DNA from: UBA6109 sp035366835
Lineage (GTDB): Bacteria > Desulfobacterota > Syntrophia > Syntrophales > UBA6109
DNA: 64,000 nucleotides
NCBI GenBank assembly: GCA_035366835.1
Contig: DAOSIS010000010.1
Coordinates: 46,137 to 110,136, forward strand
Reading direction: 5' to 3'
Positions 41,587-50,311 of this stretch are shown piece by piece (the stretch's first letter is position 1; each line of letters opens with the position of its first letter). Made by a program: the position numbers and the translations under genes. The notes beneath the pieces are model-generated. The model ran no database searches. It saw only the letters and a list, made by a program, of their open reading frames with translations, and was not told the origin of the DNA.

Positions 41587-41602
41587 AACAATATCCGTGC
41601 CA
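41587..41602 (-). promoter_or_regulatory. Sigma-54 (-24/-12) promoter facing the PrpD-TRAP operon
   Basis: On the minus strand the sequence is TGGCACG-GATA-TTGTT (41602 to 41587). The -24 element is perfect and the spacing is exact. The -12 element has TTGTT where consensus is TTGC followed by A or T. Transcription would run into the PrpD paralogue 2 gene with a leader of about 215 bases. The 445-base gap 41360-41804 otherwise holds the palindrome at 41750-41770 and no gene I can support. Confidence 0.75.
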
Positions 41603-41749
41603 ACGGCGACGCCCCGCAAAGACGGCGACGATCATCCGCCGGCGCGCGCCAAGCCTACGGGATTGCAGGCAATGTCCTGACCCGAAATTCCGGTCGTTCA
41701 CCTGTCCAAGCTCGACAGATCATTCCCGTTGCAAAGAACTTGTATCAAC

Positions 41750-41770
41750 CCGTATCAGTCTGTTATACGG
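41750..41770. promoter_or_regulatory. Palindrome CCGTAT-N9-ATACGG, candidate activator site
   Basis: The 6-bp arms are perfect (41750-41755 and 41765-41770), and a direct repeat GTATCA (41742-41747, 41752-41757) overlaps. It is about 150 bases upstream of the -24 element and 35 bases before the activator gene. This is a normal place for an enhancer of a sigma-54 activator and also for its autoregulation. Confidence 0.45.
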
Positions 41771-41804
41771 TGTAACATCTTTTCGACTCCGAGGTAATGC
41801 ATCC

Positions 41805-43731
41805 ATGACGAACAGAGATGTACGCATCGGGTTGATTCACGGTTCGCAGGAACTGATCGAAGAAACGCTCCGGCTCGCCAAATTGAGGGCCTATGACGTC
41901 ACCGTCGCTCCGTTTTCCATCGATCACGCCATCCCGGCCGGTCAGCAGATGGAAAAGGACGGCATCGACATCATCATCAGCCGCCGGTTTACGGCAAGCG
42001 TTCTGCGCAAACATATCACCATTCCGGTCCTCGCCGTACCCGTCACATTTTTTGATGTCTACCAGAGTATCTGGAGGGCATCGAAGAGATGGAAACATAT
42101 CCTGGTTCCCTTGTACCGCGGGAGCGTCGAAAGTGAAAAGATTGTGGAACTGAAGAGCATGATCGATGCGGAGATCCATTATTACGAGTACGACAACCAG
42201 AAAGAGATGGAGGCTGCGATAAGAGCCGGACTGGAAAAGGGCTGTCAGGGTGTTGTGGGCGGTCCGAACACGAAGAGCCTGGCGGTAAAACTGAGTATGG
42301 AGTGCGAAGAAATAACATCCAGCAGCGAATCCATCGGATTTACGCTGGACGAAGCCTACTGGATTGCCGTGAATCGCAGGACGGAAAACGAGCAAAGTCA
42401 GCTTTACAGGACGATTGTCAATATGAGCCTGAAAAGCGTCGTCGCCGTGGATCAGAGCGGGACGGTCAGGATAGCCAATGAACAAGCGAATCGGTTATTG
42501 AATATCGGCAAGACGCACGACAAGACGTACAACATCAAGGATGCACTGCACAGCGGCACCGTACTCACCGCGATAGGAATGGGGAAGTCGCTGAATTATC
42601 ACGTCGAACAAATCGAAGGTAAGCAGTACATGATTGAATATCTTCCCGTGGAACTGGAAAATAAATCCATAGGCGGCATTATAACCATTGAAGATATTGA
42701 AAGTGTCATGCGCGCTGAAAATGAGGTTCGGAGAAGCATTACAAGAGGGCTCATCGCAAAATACTCGCTCGATGAGTTTGTCTACAAGAATCCGGATACG
42801 GATCAATTGATCGGCAGAATAAAGAAATACGCTGACACCGAATCAACCATTCTCATTACCGGTCCAACGGGAACAGGCAAAGAAATCATCGCCCATAGTA
42901 TTCATCGACTGAGCAGGCGAAAGTCCGGTCCATTCGTGTCGATCAACTGCGCCGCCATTCCGGAGCAACTCCTCGAAAGTGAATTGTTCGGGTATGAAGA
43001 GGGCTCCTTTACGGGGGCAAGACGGGGGGGGAAAACTTGGCTTGTTCGAGCTTGCGCACAAGGGCACCATCTTCTTGGATGAAATCGGATCGATGCCTTT
43101 GAGTCTTCAGGGCCGATTGTTGAGGGTACTGCAGGAAAGGGAAGTCATGAGAATCGGGGCCGACAAACTAATACCCATCGATGTGCGCGTTCTCGCGGCG
43201 ACGAACGAAGACTTGCGGCACGCGGCCCTGTCCGGGAAATTTCGCGAGGACCTGTTCTTCAGAATCAATGTGCTTAGCCTGCAAATTCCGCCCTTACAGA
43301 AACGCATTCAGGACATTCCCTATTTGGTACAGTACCTGGTGAATCAGTTATCACAAAAACACAATATGCCCGCAATAAGGATACCGAAATCATGCGTGAA
43401 GAAACTGATGCTGCTGTCCTGGCCGGGAAACGTTCGAGAGCTGTCCAATTTCATCGAAAGTCTTATCGTTCTCTCTCAGGGAGTTTTTTCAAAGGATATT
43501 TTTCAACAACAATACACGGAATTGGCCGATTACTCGCAAAGCAGGTCTCTTGAATCTCATTCGGCAAGTTCCGAAGAAAGGTTTGTTCGGGAAAGGACGC
43601 AGGACCCCACAGTCCAGAATCGCGAGTACATCCTCCAGGTTCTTCGGGAGAATAGATTCAACAAGACGCTGACCGCCAAAGAACTGGGCATGAGCAGAAT
43701 GACTCTCTGGCGAAAATTGAAATGCAGTTAG
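41805..43731 (+). CDS. PrpR-type sigma-54-dependent activator, apparent frameshift near 43024-43035
   Basis: Two overlapping frames (41805-43082 and 42979-43731) encode one protein of about 641 residues. Residues 1-180 form a PrpR_N-type sensory domain, followed by a PAS-like domain (about 195-300) and the AAA+ domain. The latter has the Walker A motif GPTGTGKE and ESELFGYEEGSFTGA, the loop that contacts sigma-54. After the frame change come KGTIFLDEIG (Walker B) and WPGNVRELSNF. The C-terminal Fis-type helix-turn-helix is KTLTAKELGMSRMTLWRKLK. Eight G then four A bases (43024-43035) contain one base too many. Unless this is a sequencing error, the protein loses Walker B and the DNA-binding domain. 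It is divergent from the PrpD-TRAP operon. Confidence 0.88.
43024..43035 (+). other. Homopolymer frameshift site (8 G + 4 A)
   Basis: Reading in the first frame gives GARRGGKTWLVRAC and soon a stop. Removing one G or one A gives GARRGGKLGLFELA, the sequence expected for this ATPase family. It could be an assembly error, a fixed mutation or a slippage switch. Confidence 0.85.
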
Positions 43732-43843
43732 TGTTCGGTCTTCCCCGAATGGATTCCGCGCGCGGGAAGTATGAGGGGCACGTTTCGTTGCCGATGATGT
43801 CCCGGAAGTGAAGGCTTGTTCCGGCCGTTTCCCGATCAACCGA

Positions 43844-44767
43844 TCACCAGTCGAACGGATCGTCCTTTGTAAAATCCGGGGACAGAGCCCGATCGTCGAC
43901 TTCCTGAACAAAGAGTTCCTCGAATCCCAGGTCCAGCGCAAAGTTGACGACGCGCTCGTACTCTTCCTTCGTGATCCTCCTGCCGATCAGCGGGTGATCC
44001 TTGACCGGCGGGATGGGCGAATACTGCGACATGAGGCTGAGCGGCAGGGTGCGCGGGGCGATCGCCCGCAGGCGCTCCAGGGCCGCCAGGCTGTTTTCCA
44101 CATGGCCGGGAAGGATCAGATGGCGGACAATGACCCCGCGGTTGGCAATCCCCTCTTCGAGATCGAGTCCGCCTCCCGCCTGGCGGACCATCTCCTCGAT
44201 CGCCGCGGCGGCGCGGCTTGAATAATCCCCGATCCCCGAGAACGACCCGGCCACGCGGTCATCGCCGTACTTGAAATCCGGCAGGTAGACGTCGACGAGC
44301 CCTTCGATCAGGCGCAGGACATCGGGATCCTCGTAGCCTCCGCAATTGAAGACGAAAGGAAGGCGCAGTCCGCTTCGGCGGGCGAGGGACACCGCTGCCG
44401 CGATCCCCGGAATCTGCGGCGTCGGCGTCACGGCTTCGATGTTGTGGCAGCCCTCTTCCTGGAGGCGGAGCATGATCCGGACGAGCCCCTCCGCATCGAG
44501 AAGACCTCCGCCCGCCCGATGGCTGATCTGATGGTTCTGGCAGTAGGAACACCGCAGGTTGCAGGAGGAGAAGAAGATCGTCCCGGCACCCCGGCTGCCG
44601 GAAAGAGGCGGCTCCTCGCCGTGATGCGCCAGGGCGCGGTCGACGCGCAACCGGTCGTCGAGGCCGCAGAAGCCCTTTTCCCCCCTCGTCCGATCGACGC
44701 GGCAACGCCGCGGGCAGAGCGTGCAGTTTTTCAGGATCTTCTTCAGGGGCTCGATATTCGCTTCCAT
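43844..44767 (-). CDS. Radical SAM protein, PflX / pyruvate formate-lyase activator-like (COG1313)
   Basis: A 307-residue protein. The SAM-cleaving 4Fe-4S motif is CNLRCSYC (Cys69, Cys73, Cys76) in FFSSCNLRCSYCQNHQ. An N-terminal cysteine set (Cys15, 18, 22 and 34; CTLCPRRC and GFCG) suits a second metal site. This matches the PflX group, related to glycyl-radical enzyme activases, whose substrate is unknown. The start is ATG 44767 or 44785; longer in-frame extensions run through the repeat. No glycyl-radical enzyme is adjacent. Confidence 0.87.
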   Translation of the reverse strand: MEANIEPLKKILKNCTLCPRRCRVDRTRGEKGFCGLDDRLRVDRALAHHGEEPPLSGSRGAGTIFFSSCNLRCSYCQNHQISHRAGGGLLDAEGLVRIMLRLQEEGCHNIEAVTPTPQIPGIAAAVSLARRSGLRLPFVFNCGGYEDPDVLRLIEGLVDVYLPDFKYGDDRVAGSFSGIGDYSSRAAAAIEEMVRQAGGGLDLEEGIANRGVIVRHLILPGHVENSLAALERLRAIAPRTLPLSLMSQYSPIPPVKDHPLIGRRITKEEYERVVNFALDLGFEELFVQEVDDRALSPDFTKDDPFDW

Positions 44768-44812
44768 GAAATTGACGGCTTCCATATTCCGATTAGATTG
44801 CTCTGCCCCAGG

Positions 44813-44957
44813 CGGCTCAAAAATGCCCGGATGCAAGGCCCCCCGATGGTTCGGCAGGCTCACCATGACAACTCCGACAGCCTGTCCCGAGCTTGCCGAA
44901 GGATCGAACAGCGAAGGACGAGGGAAACGCCGCAGACGGGCGTTTTTCAGCCCCCTG
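44813..44957 (-). repeat. Interspersed repeat with inverted ends, copy 2
   Basis: It shares AAAAATGCCCGGATGCAAGG, CGAAGGACGAGGGAAACGC and GCAGACGGGCGTTTTTCA with the copy at 12031-12190, in the same orientation. The middle is different: TTCGGCAGGCTCACCATGAC and CCCGAGCTTGCCGAAGGATC form their own inverted pair. The stop codon of the patatin-like gene is supplied by the element. Confidence 0.8.
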
Positions 44958-46026
44958 TCAGAGGCTCGACCAGTTTCCCCAACCTGCGGCTCTCGACGAG
45001 ATCGAGAAAGACTTCTCCAAGAGGGGCGGCGATTTCGACGGCGGCGCGCCATTTTCGGATGCGCTCCGACGGCCGGTTGACATAGGTCCGGAAATCGTCC
45101 CGGTCGGGAATCTTTCCGTCGGGAAGGCTCTGGACGAACCCCGGGGTGGGTGTGATCATGAGGACGTTGCCGAGGACGTCCTCCGGCACGCGCCGGTGAG
45201 ACAGCTTCTTGTCGAGCCAGCCGGGCACGATCCGTTCCTGATGGTGGAAGAAAAGCGTGATCTCGTCATCCTGCCTGGAATAGCGATGGGTCAGGTGATA
45301 GTCGACCAGTCCGCCGTCCCGGTAGGTCCCGTAGGGGGCGCCATAGATGTTCCTCACCCCGGCGACGACCAGGGGAATCGCCCCGGACGCCACGACGGCG
45401 GCCTTGAAGTTGGCCGCACTCAGGGGAATATGGCGCCCGCGGAAGCCGCGCTGCAGGCAGAAGTACGGCGGCAGGGCGCCGTGGAAGAAGACAACGCGTT
45501 CGGCAAAATAGCGGAGGAGCGAGCGATTGAAGGCGTTGGCCGCGAAGCAGAATCCCAGGCCCAGCCGCTGGAGAATGCCGTTCTCCGCCGCGACGAGATG
45601 CCGCGTGCGGGCCGTAATGACGGCGAGCCGGTAATTCTTGTTGGCCAGTGCAAAAGGAAGGGCGTCGTTTTCGATATAGGAATCGACGATCCTCCAGAGG
45701 GATGCCAGGATCGAAGCCGGTGTGTCGCGGCGGCTGTACACGGTGTCGATGTAGGACTCCATGAGGATCCGGTAGGATTTCAACGCCTCGGGCTGCAGCC
45801 ACGCCGCGAGGCGCCAGGCGCCTGCCGATGCCCCCACGAGAAGCGGTGCCCGCTTCCTCTTCAGAACGCCTTCGCGCAGGAGGGCGCGGTCGAAACCGCA
45901 GGAGATGAGCCACCTCGGACCGACGGCCGGCGCGAAGTAGGCGGCAATGCTGCCCCAGTCGAAGCCGCCGTCGCGGAGGAGCGGATAGATTCTTTTCCCG
46001 GCAAGGATGCGGATGCGGCTGCTCAT
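44947..46026 (-). CDS. Patatin-like phospholipase family protein
   Basis: A 359-residue protein with the patatin nucleophile elbow GASAGAW (Ser67) and the dyad Asp237 in YRDGGLVDYH. The usual oxyanion DGGG is modified; the nearest match is RDGGFDWG at residues 18-25. Patatin-like enzymes hydrolyse acyl lipids. There is no signal peptide. Its last codons and stop lie inside the repeat, which suggests the original 3' end was replaced when the repeat inserted. The gene is divergent from proA. Confidence 0.85.
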   Translation of the reverse strand: MSSRIRILAGKRIYPLLRDGGFDWGSIAAYFAPAVGPRWLISCGFDRALLREGVLKRKRAPLLVGASAGAWRLAAWLQPEALKSYRILMESYIDTVYSRRDTPASILASLWRIVDSYIENDALPFALANKNYRLAVITARTRHLVAAENGILQRLGLGFCFAANAFNRSLLRYFAERVVFFHGALPPYFCLQRGFRGRHIPLSAANFKAAVVASGAIPLVVAGVRNIYGAPYGTYRDGGLVDYHLTHRYSRQDDEITLFFHHQERIVPGWLDKKLSHRRVPEDVLGNVLMITPTPGFVQSLPDGKIPDRDDFRTYVNRPSERIRKWRAAVEIAAPLGEVFLDLVESRRLGKLVEPLTGG

Positions 46027-46098
46027 CGAGAACCTATGGTGAGACGTCGGCCGGCCTTCCCCGTCTCGTGGCGTCTGCCCTCAAGCCCGGAAATCGCC

Positions 46099-46127
46099 TT
46101 GACAGGGGTTTGCGCCTTTTGTACAGT
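46099..46127 (+). promoter_or_regulatory. Promoter of proA-nadD
   Basis: TTGACA (46099-46104), a 17-base spacer, then TACAGT (46122-46127), 109 bases before the proA start. Confidence 0.7.
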
Positions 46128-46235
46128 GGCGCCGACCGAAGAATCGCGGCGGGAACGCTGTGGCCGTGGAATGGCGGTTCATAACCGAACCTCCGGAATT
46201 TGTCAACGAATATCCCCGAACCGGAAGACCTTCGC

Positions 46236-47492
46236 ATGGACATCGATGCCTACGTAACCGAAGCGGCCAGGGATGCCAAGAGGGCGGCGGGCATGCTGGC
46301 GCGTTGTTCGACGGACGCGAAAAATCGCGCGCTTTCCTTCATGGCGAAGGAGATCGCCGCGCGGTCCGAATTCCTCAAGACGGAAAATGCGAAGGATCTG
46401 CGCCGGGCGGAAGGAGCCGGCCTGTCCGGGGCAATGCTGGACCGGCTTGCCCTCAAGGACTCCGTCATTGCAGCGATGGTGAAGGGCCTCCGCGAGATCA
46501 TCGCGCTGCCCGATCCCGTCGGGCGCGTGACCTCCATGTGGAAGCGCCCCAACGGCCTCGTCGTCGGCCGGATGCGGATCCCTCTGGGCGTGATCGGGAT
46601 CATCTACGAGGCGCGGCCGAATGTCACCGTGGACGCGGCGGCGCTGTGCCTGAAGGCGGGCAACGCCGTGATCCTCCGGGGCGGATCGGAGGCGATCGAC
46701 TCCAACGTGGCCGTCGCCGGGATTCTCCGGAATGCCCTGCAGCGCGCCGGGCTTCCCGAAGCGTCCATCCGCCTGCTGGAACGGACGGAGCGCGGGGTGG
46801 TCCATGAACTCCTGCAGAAAGAGGAGTACGTGGACCTCATCATCCCCCGCGGCGGCGAAGAGCTCATCCGGGCCGTCGTCGGTGCCTCCCGCATCCCCGT
46901 CATCAAGCACTACAAGGGCGTGTGCCATGTCTTCGTGGACGCCTCTGCCGATCCGGACATGGCGGAGGACATCTGCATGAACGCCAAGGTCCAGCGTCCC
47001 GGCGTCTGCAACGCCATGGAAACCCTCCTCGTGCACCGGGACATCGCCGGGACCTTCCTGCCGAGAGTCGCTCGTCGCCTCCAGGCGGCAGGCGTGACGC
47101 TCCGGGGCTGCGAACGGACCCGTGCGATCCTCCCCGGCATCGAGGCCGCCACCGAAGACGACTGGAGCCGCGAGTATCTGGACCTGACGCTCTCCGTCCG
47201 CGTCGTCGACGACCTGAGCGCCGCGGCCGCCCATATCGAAACCTACGGCTCGCTCCACACCGAGGCGATCGTCACCCGGGATTACGGCAATGCGCAACGG
47301 TTCCTGAACGAAGTCCAATCCTCGGCGGTGCTGGTCAACGCGTCGACCCGCTTCAACGACGGATTCGAGCTCGGGCTGGGCGCCGAGATCGGCATCAGCA
47401 CAACGAAGCTTCACGCCTACGGCCCCATGGGTCTCGAGGAGCTGACGACGCAGAAGTTCATCGTCTACGGAAACGGACAGGTGCGGTCATGA
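46236..47492 (+). CDS. proA: Gamma-glutamyl phosphate reductase
   Basis: A 418-residue aldehyde-dehydrogenase-fold enzyme. It reduces gamma-glutamyl phosphate to glutamate semialdehyde with NADPH in proline synthesis. The catalytic Cys lies in VQRPGVCNAMETL. Other family blocks are PLGVIGIIYEARPNVTVDA, IPRGGEELIR and the C-terminal GLGAEIGISTTKLHAYGPMG. ATG 46236 has GGAAGACC upstream; a TTG at 46200 is less likely. Its stop overlaps the nadD start (ATGA). No proB is in the window. Confidence 0.96.
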   Translation: MDIDAYVTEAARDAKRAAGMLARCSTDAKNRALSFMAKEIAARSEFLKTENAKDLRRAEGAGLSGAMLDRLALKDSVIAAMVKGLREIIALPDPVGRVTSMWKRPNGLVVGRMRIPLGVIGIIYEARPNVTVDAAALCLKAGNAVILRGGSEAIDSNVAVAGILRNALQRAGLPEASIRLLERTERGVVHELLQKEEYVDLIIPRGGEELIRAVVGASRIPVIKHYKGVCHVFVDASADPDMAEDICMNAKVQRPGVCNAMETLLVHRDIAGTFLPRVARRLQAAGVTLRGCERTRAILPGIEAATEDDWSREYLDLTLSVRVVDDLSAAAAHIETYGSLHTEAIVTRDYGNAQRFLNEVQSSAVLVNASTRFNDGFELGLGAEIGISTTKLHAYGPMGLEELTTQKFIVYGNGQVRS

Positions 47493-48139
47493 AGTGGGGC
47501 CTCTTCGGCGGCACCTTCGATCCGATCCACATGGGCCACCTGCGTTGCGCGGAGGAAGTGCTGGAGATCTTCGAACTGAACCGCATCATCTTCGTGCCGG
47601 CCTCCCTTCCCCCCCACAAGCTCGACGCCCGGATCACGCCCTTTCATCACCGCGAGCAGATGGTCAAGCTCGCCATCGACGGCAATCCCGACTTCTCCTT
47701 CTCGGATGTCGAGTGCCAAAGACAGGGAAACTCCTATTCGGTGGAGACGGTGGAGTATTTCCTGCAAAAATACGTGAAGGACCTCGATTTGTTCTTCATC
47801 ACGGGGCAGGACGCCTTTCAGGCGATCCGGACCTGGAAGGACTGGCAGAGACTCCTCGCGATGTGCCATTTCGTCGTGATGACGAGGCCCGGTTACGCGA
47901 ACATGACGCTGGATGGGATCCTGCCCGCGGAATTTTCATCGACCTTCGCCTTCGACGAGAAGGTGCAGGGCTACCGCGGCCCGACGGGCCGGATGGTCTA
48001 TTTCCGGCAGGTCACCTTCCTGGACATCTCGTCGAGCGACATCCGCAGGCGGGCCGGTGAGGGCAAGTCGATCAAGTACATCGTGCCCGATGCGGTCCGT
48101 CATTACATTGCGAAGCACTCGCTGTACCGCACCGGTTGA
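47489..48139 (+). CDS. nadD: Nicotinate-nucleotide adenylyltransferase
   Basis: A 216-residue nucleotidyltransferase that makes deamido-NAD from nicotinate mononucleotide and ATP. GGTFDPIHMGHLRCAEE contains the T/HxGH ATP-binding motif, and ISSSDIRRRAGEG is the C-terminal phosphate-binding motif. It overlaps the proA stop by four bases, so translation is coupled. The proA-nadD pairing is common in this group. Confidence 0.95.
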   Translation: MKWGLFGGTFDPIHMGHLRCAEEVLEIFELNRIIFVPASLPPHKLDARITPFHHREQMVKLAIDGNPDFSFSDVECQRQGNSYSVETVEYFLQKYVKDLDLFFITGQDAFQAIRTWKDWQRLLAMCHFVVMTRPGYANMTLDGILPAEFSSTFAFDEKVQGYRGPTGRMVYFRQVTFLDISSSDIRRRAGEGKSIKYIVPDAVRHYIAKHSLYRTG

Positions 48140-48161
48140 TTGCGTGACCGTAAAAGAGGGC

Positions 48162-48200
48162 GAGGGGCGCCTCCCGCATCGGGGGCGCCTTCTTCATTTT
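48162..48200. terminator. Hairpin between the convergent nadD and DUF401 genes
   Basis: GGCGCC (48165-48170) pairs with GGCGCC (48183-48188), extended by wobble pairs on both sides. CTTCATTTTC follows on the plus strand. It may serve both convergent genes, but the U-tract is broken. Confidence 0.5.
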
Positions 48201-48213
48201 CGGGAGAAAACTC

Positions 48214-49512
48214 TTACGCAAGGCCGCCGAGAAACATCAGCAGACGGGAGTACAGAAATATCGCCGTGAACAGGAGGGCAAGCGGCAGGGCGGCGATGCG
48301 GTAAACCTGGAGGATGGTCACGCCGAAATATTGGTTCGTCAGTACGAAGCACAAATGCATCGGCGTGAAGAGGACTCCCATGAAGCCGCTCCCGAAGGCC
48401 AGCATCATGTAGGGGAGGATGTGCGCACCCTCTCCGAAGGAAACGACAAGAGGAATCAGGATCGGGAGCGTGCTGCCGACAAAGCCGATCGTGATCCCGA
48501 CGATGCCGCCGACAAAGAAGGGCAGGAGGATCACGATCAGAACGAGCGGCAGTCCCATCGCCGTGAATTCCCGGGCGATGGCCTCGACGGCCCGGCTGTC
48601 TTCCATGACGCCCTTGAACAGGAGAATGGCCATCGCCATGTAGATCATGTTGAGCAGCTGCGGGTCCAGCAGGACCTTCTTCAGCTCGGCCGCTTTCATG
48701 CGGTTCTGGATCCAGATCCAGCCGATGGCGAAGCACAGCGACACGCAGAGGCCGATCTCGATGGCGATCGACAGCCTCGGATAGAGGAGCGAGATTCCCT
48801 CGCCCAGGCCGAGGCCGCCGACAATGACGACGAGGATGGGCGTAAGTTCTCTGAAAAACGGGCCGAGAGGCGGCCGTTCCGCATGTTGCAGGCCCGCCTT
48901 GTGACGCATCTGGCGATTCACGGGCAGGTACCCGATCCCCAGGGCGCAAAGCGTGATCGGCATCATGGCGACAACGAACCCCCAGAGGTCCAGGCCTGCC
49001 AGCGTCGTCGTGAGCAGCACCCCCGGATACAGCGGCCACCAGTACTCCCAGATGTGGCGGAACCACTGGTTGACGAATCCCAGTTGGACGGGGGTCAATT
49101 CGGTGTCCTTTCCGATGGACTTCACCATCGGGCAGGAGAAAACGGCCCCGCCGGGCATCGGCAGAAGCCCGATGAGCGCGGGGAAGACGACGATATTCAG
49201 GCGGACATCGGTGATCAAACCCTGAAATTTGTTCAGCAACCGCTTCATCTGACCGCCTGCCTCCATGCTGTTGCTGAGCACGAGGATCAGCGAAACGACC
49301 GCTGAAAGGGCCAGGCTCTTGGGGTGAAGGGCCGAGGCGACGATCGACTTTGCGATGGCCAGGGGCGGCATGACGAACAGCAACCCCAGGAGAATCGAGC
49401 TGAAAAAAAAGGTGTTTCCCAGCGACAGCTTGCTGCGGATGGCGACGAGCAGAAAGGCGAACACCAGGAGGAGTTTGACGATTGCGGGAATGCTTTCCAG
49501 GAACGGTATCAT
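48214..49512 (-). CDS. DUF401 family integral membrane protein
   Basis: A 432-residue polytopic protein with about 10-12 spans. The conserved blocks PMPGGAVFSCPMVKSIGKD and NQWFRHIWEYWWPLYPGV are characteristic of DUF401, a group related to anion permeases. The repeated glycine- and proline-rich re-entrant type segments (VGGIVGITIGFVGSTLPIL) support transport. The substrate is unknown. It is divergent from the TrpF-like gene. Confidence 0.87.
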   Translation of the reverse strand: MIPFLESIPAIVKLLLVFAFLLVAIRSKLSLGNTFFFSSILLGLLFVMPPLAIAKSIVASALHPKSLALSAVVSLILVLSNSMEAGGQMKRLLNKFQGLITDVRLNIVVFPALIGLLPMPGGAVFSCPMVKSIGKDTELTPVQLGFVNQWFRHIWEYWWPLYPGVLLTTTLAGLDLWGFVVAMMPITLCALGIGYLPVNRQMRHKAGLQHAERPPLGPFFRELTPILVVIVGGLGLGEGISLLYPRLSIAIEIGLCVSLCFAIGWIWIQNRMKAAELKKVLLDPQLLNMIYMAMAILLFKGVMEDSRAVEAIAREFTAMGLPLVLIVILLPFFVGGIVGITIGFVGSTLPILIPLVVSFGEGAHILPYMMLAFGSGFMGVLFTPMHLCFVLTNQYFGVTILQVYRIAALPLALLFTAIFLYSRLLMFLGGLA

Positions 49513-49618
49513 GGCACCCTTCTCACGAAGGGTGGGGAATAGACCGGAACGGCGTCCTTGTCAAGGCTTTCCTGCCGTCCGACGAGGGGCAGCGGAAACG
49601 GCCGCGGGAGGGAACGGG

Positions 49619-50311
49619 ATGAAGGACCGGGAATGGGAGGGGCTGATCCAGGTGGCCGGAATCCGCGATGCCGCGGAAGCCGGCATGCTCGTCCGGTCCG
49701 GGGTGCGGCAGCTTGCATTTCCCCTGGGACCGGGCATCCGGGACATCGATCTTCCGGAGGATGAGGCGGTCCGGATCATCGCGACGCTCGGCCCCGCGGT
49801 CAGGACGATCCTCATCACCTATCGCGCCGATGCCGGCGCCATCGCCGCCGACTGCGAACGCCTGGGAGTCGCCGGCGTCCAACTCCACGGCCCGATCGCC
49901 GTGGAGGAAATCGCCGTCCTCAAACGCCTGCATCCGGGACTCCTCGTCATCCGGAGCCTGATCGTGGGAAGGCAGGAACCTGACGCGGTCGAACGTGAAA
50001 TGGCCGCCTGCACCCCCTTCGTCGACGCCTTCCTGACCGACACCTTCGACCCCGAGAGCGGCCGCTCCGGCGCGACGGGACGCACCCACAACTGGGAGAT
50101 CAGCCGGCATCTGGCCGAGATTTCTTCCCGGCCGCTCATCCTCGCCGGGGGACTCCATCCCGGCAATGTCCGGGAGGCGATCCGGCGCGTGCGTCCCGGC
50201 GGCGTCGACGCCCACACGGGCCTCGAAGGCCCGGACGGCCGGAAAGACGCGGCGCTCGTTGCGGCCTTCGTCGCCGAGGCCCGCGCCGGCTTCGCGGAGG
50301 CGGCCCGATGA
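49619..50311 (+). CDS. TrpF (phosphoribosylanthranilate isomerase)-like protein lacking the catalytic Cys
   Basis: A 230-residue TIM-barrel protein of the TrpF family. The C-terminal phosphate-binding region AGGLHPGNVREAIRRVRPGG and the acid-type Asp141 in FLTDTFDPES are kept. The N-terminal motif, normally K-[IV]-C-G, reads IQVAGIRD, so the general-base Cys is Ala13. True PRA isomerase activity is doubtful. It is not in a trp operon, and its stop overlaps the start of a DMT exporter by four bases. GGGAGGG precedes the ATG. Confidence 0.8.
   Translation: MKDREWEGLIQVAGIRDAAEAGMLVRSGVRQLAFPLGPGIRDIDLPEDEAVRIIATLGPAVRTILITYRADAGAIAADCERLGVAGVQLHGPIAVEEIAVLKRLHPGLLVIRSLIVGRQEPDAVEREMAACTPFVDAFLTDTFDPESGRSGATGRTHNWEISRHLAEISSRPLILAGGLHPGNVREAIRRVRPGGVDAHTGLEGPDGRKDAALVAAFVAEARAGFAEAAR

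Noticed and set aside
46203..47414. 403-codon minus-strand frame opposite proA
   Set aside because: It is antisense to a complete ProA with its catalytic Cys, and the composition is typical of a shadow frame.
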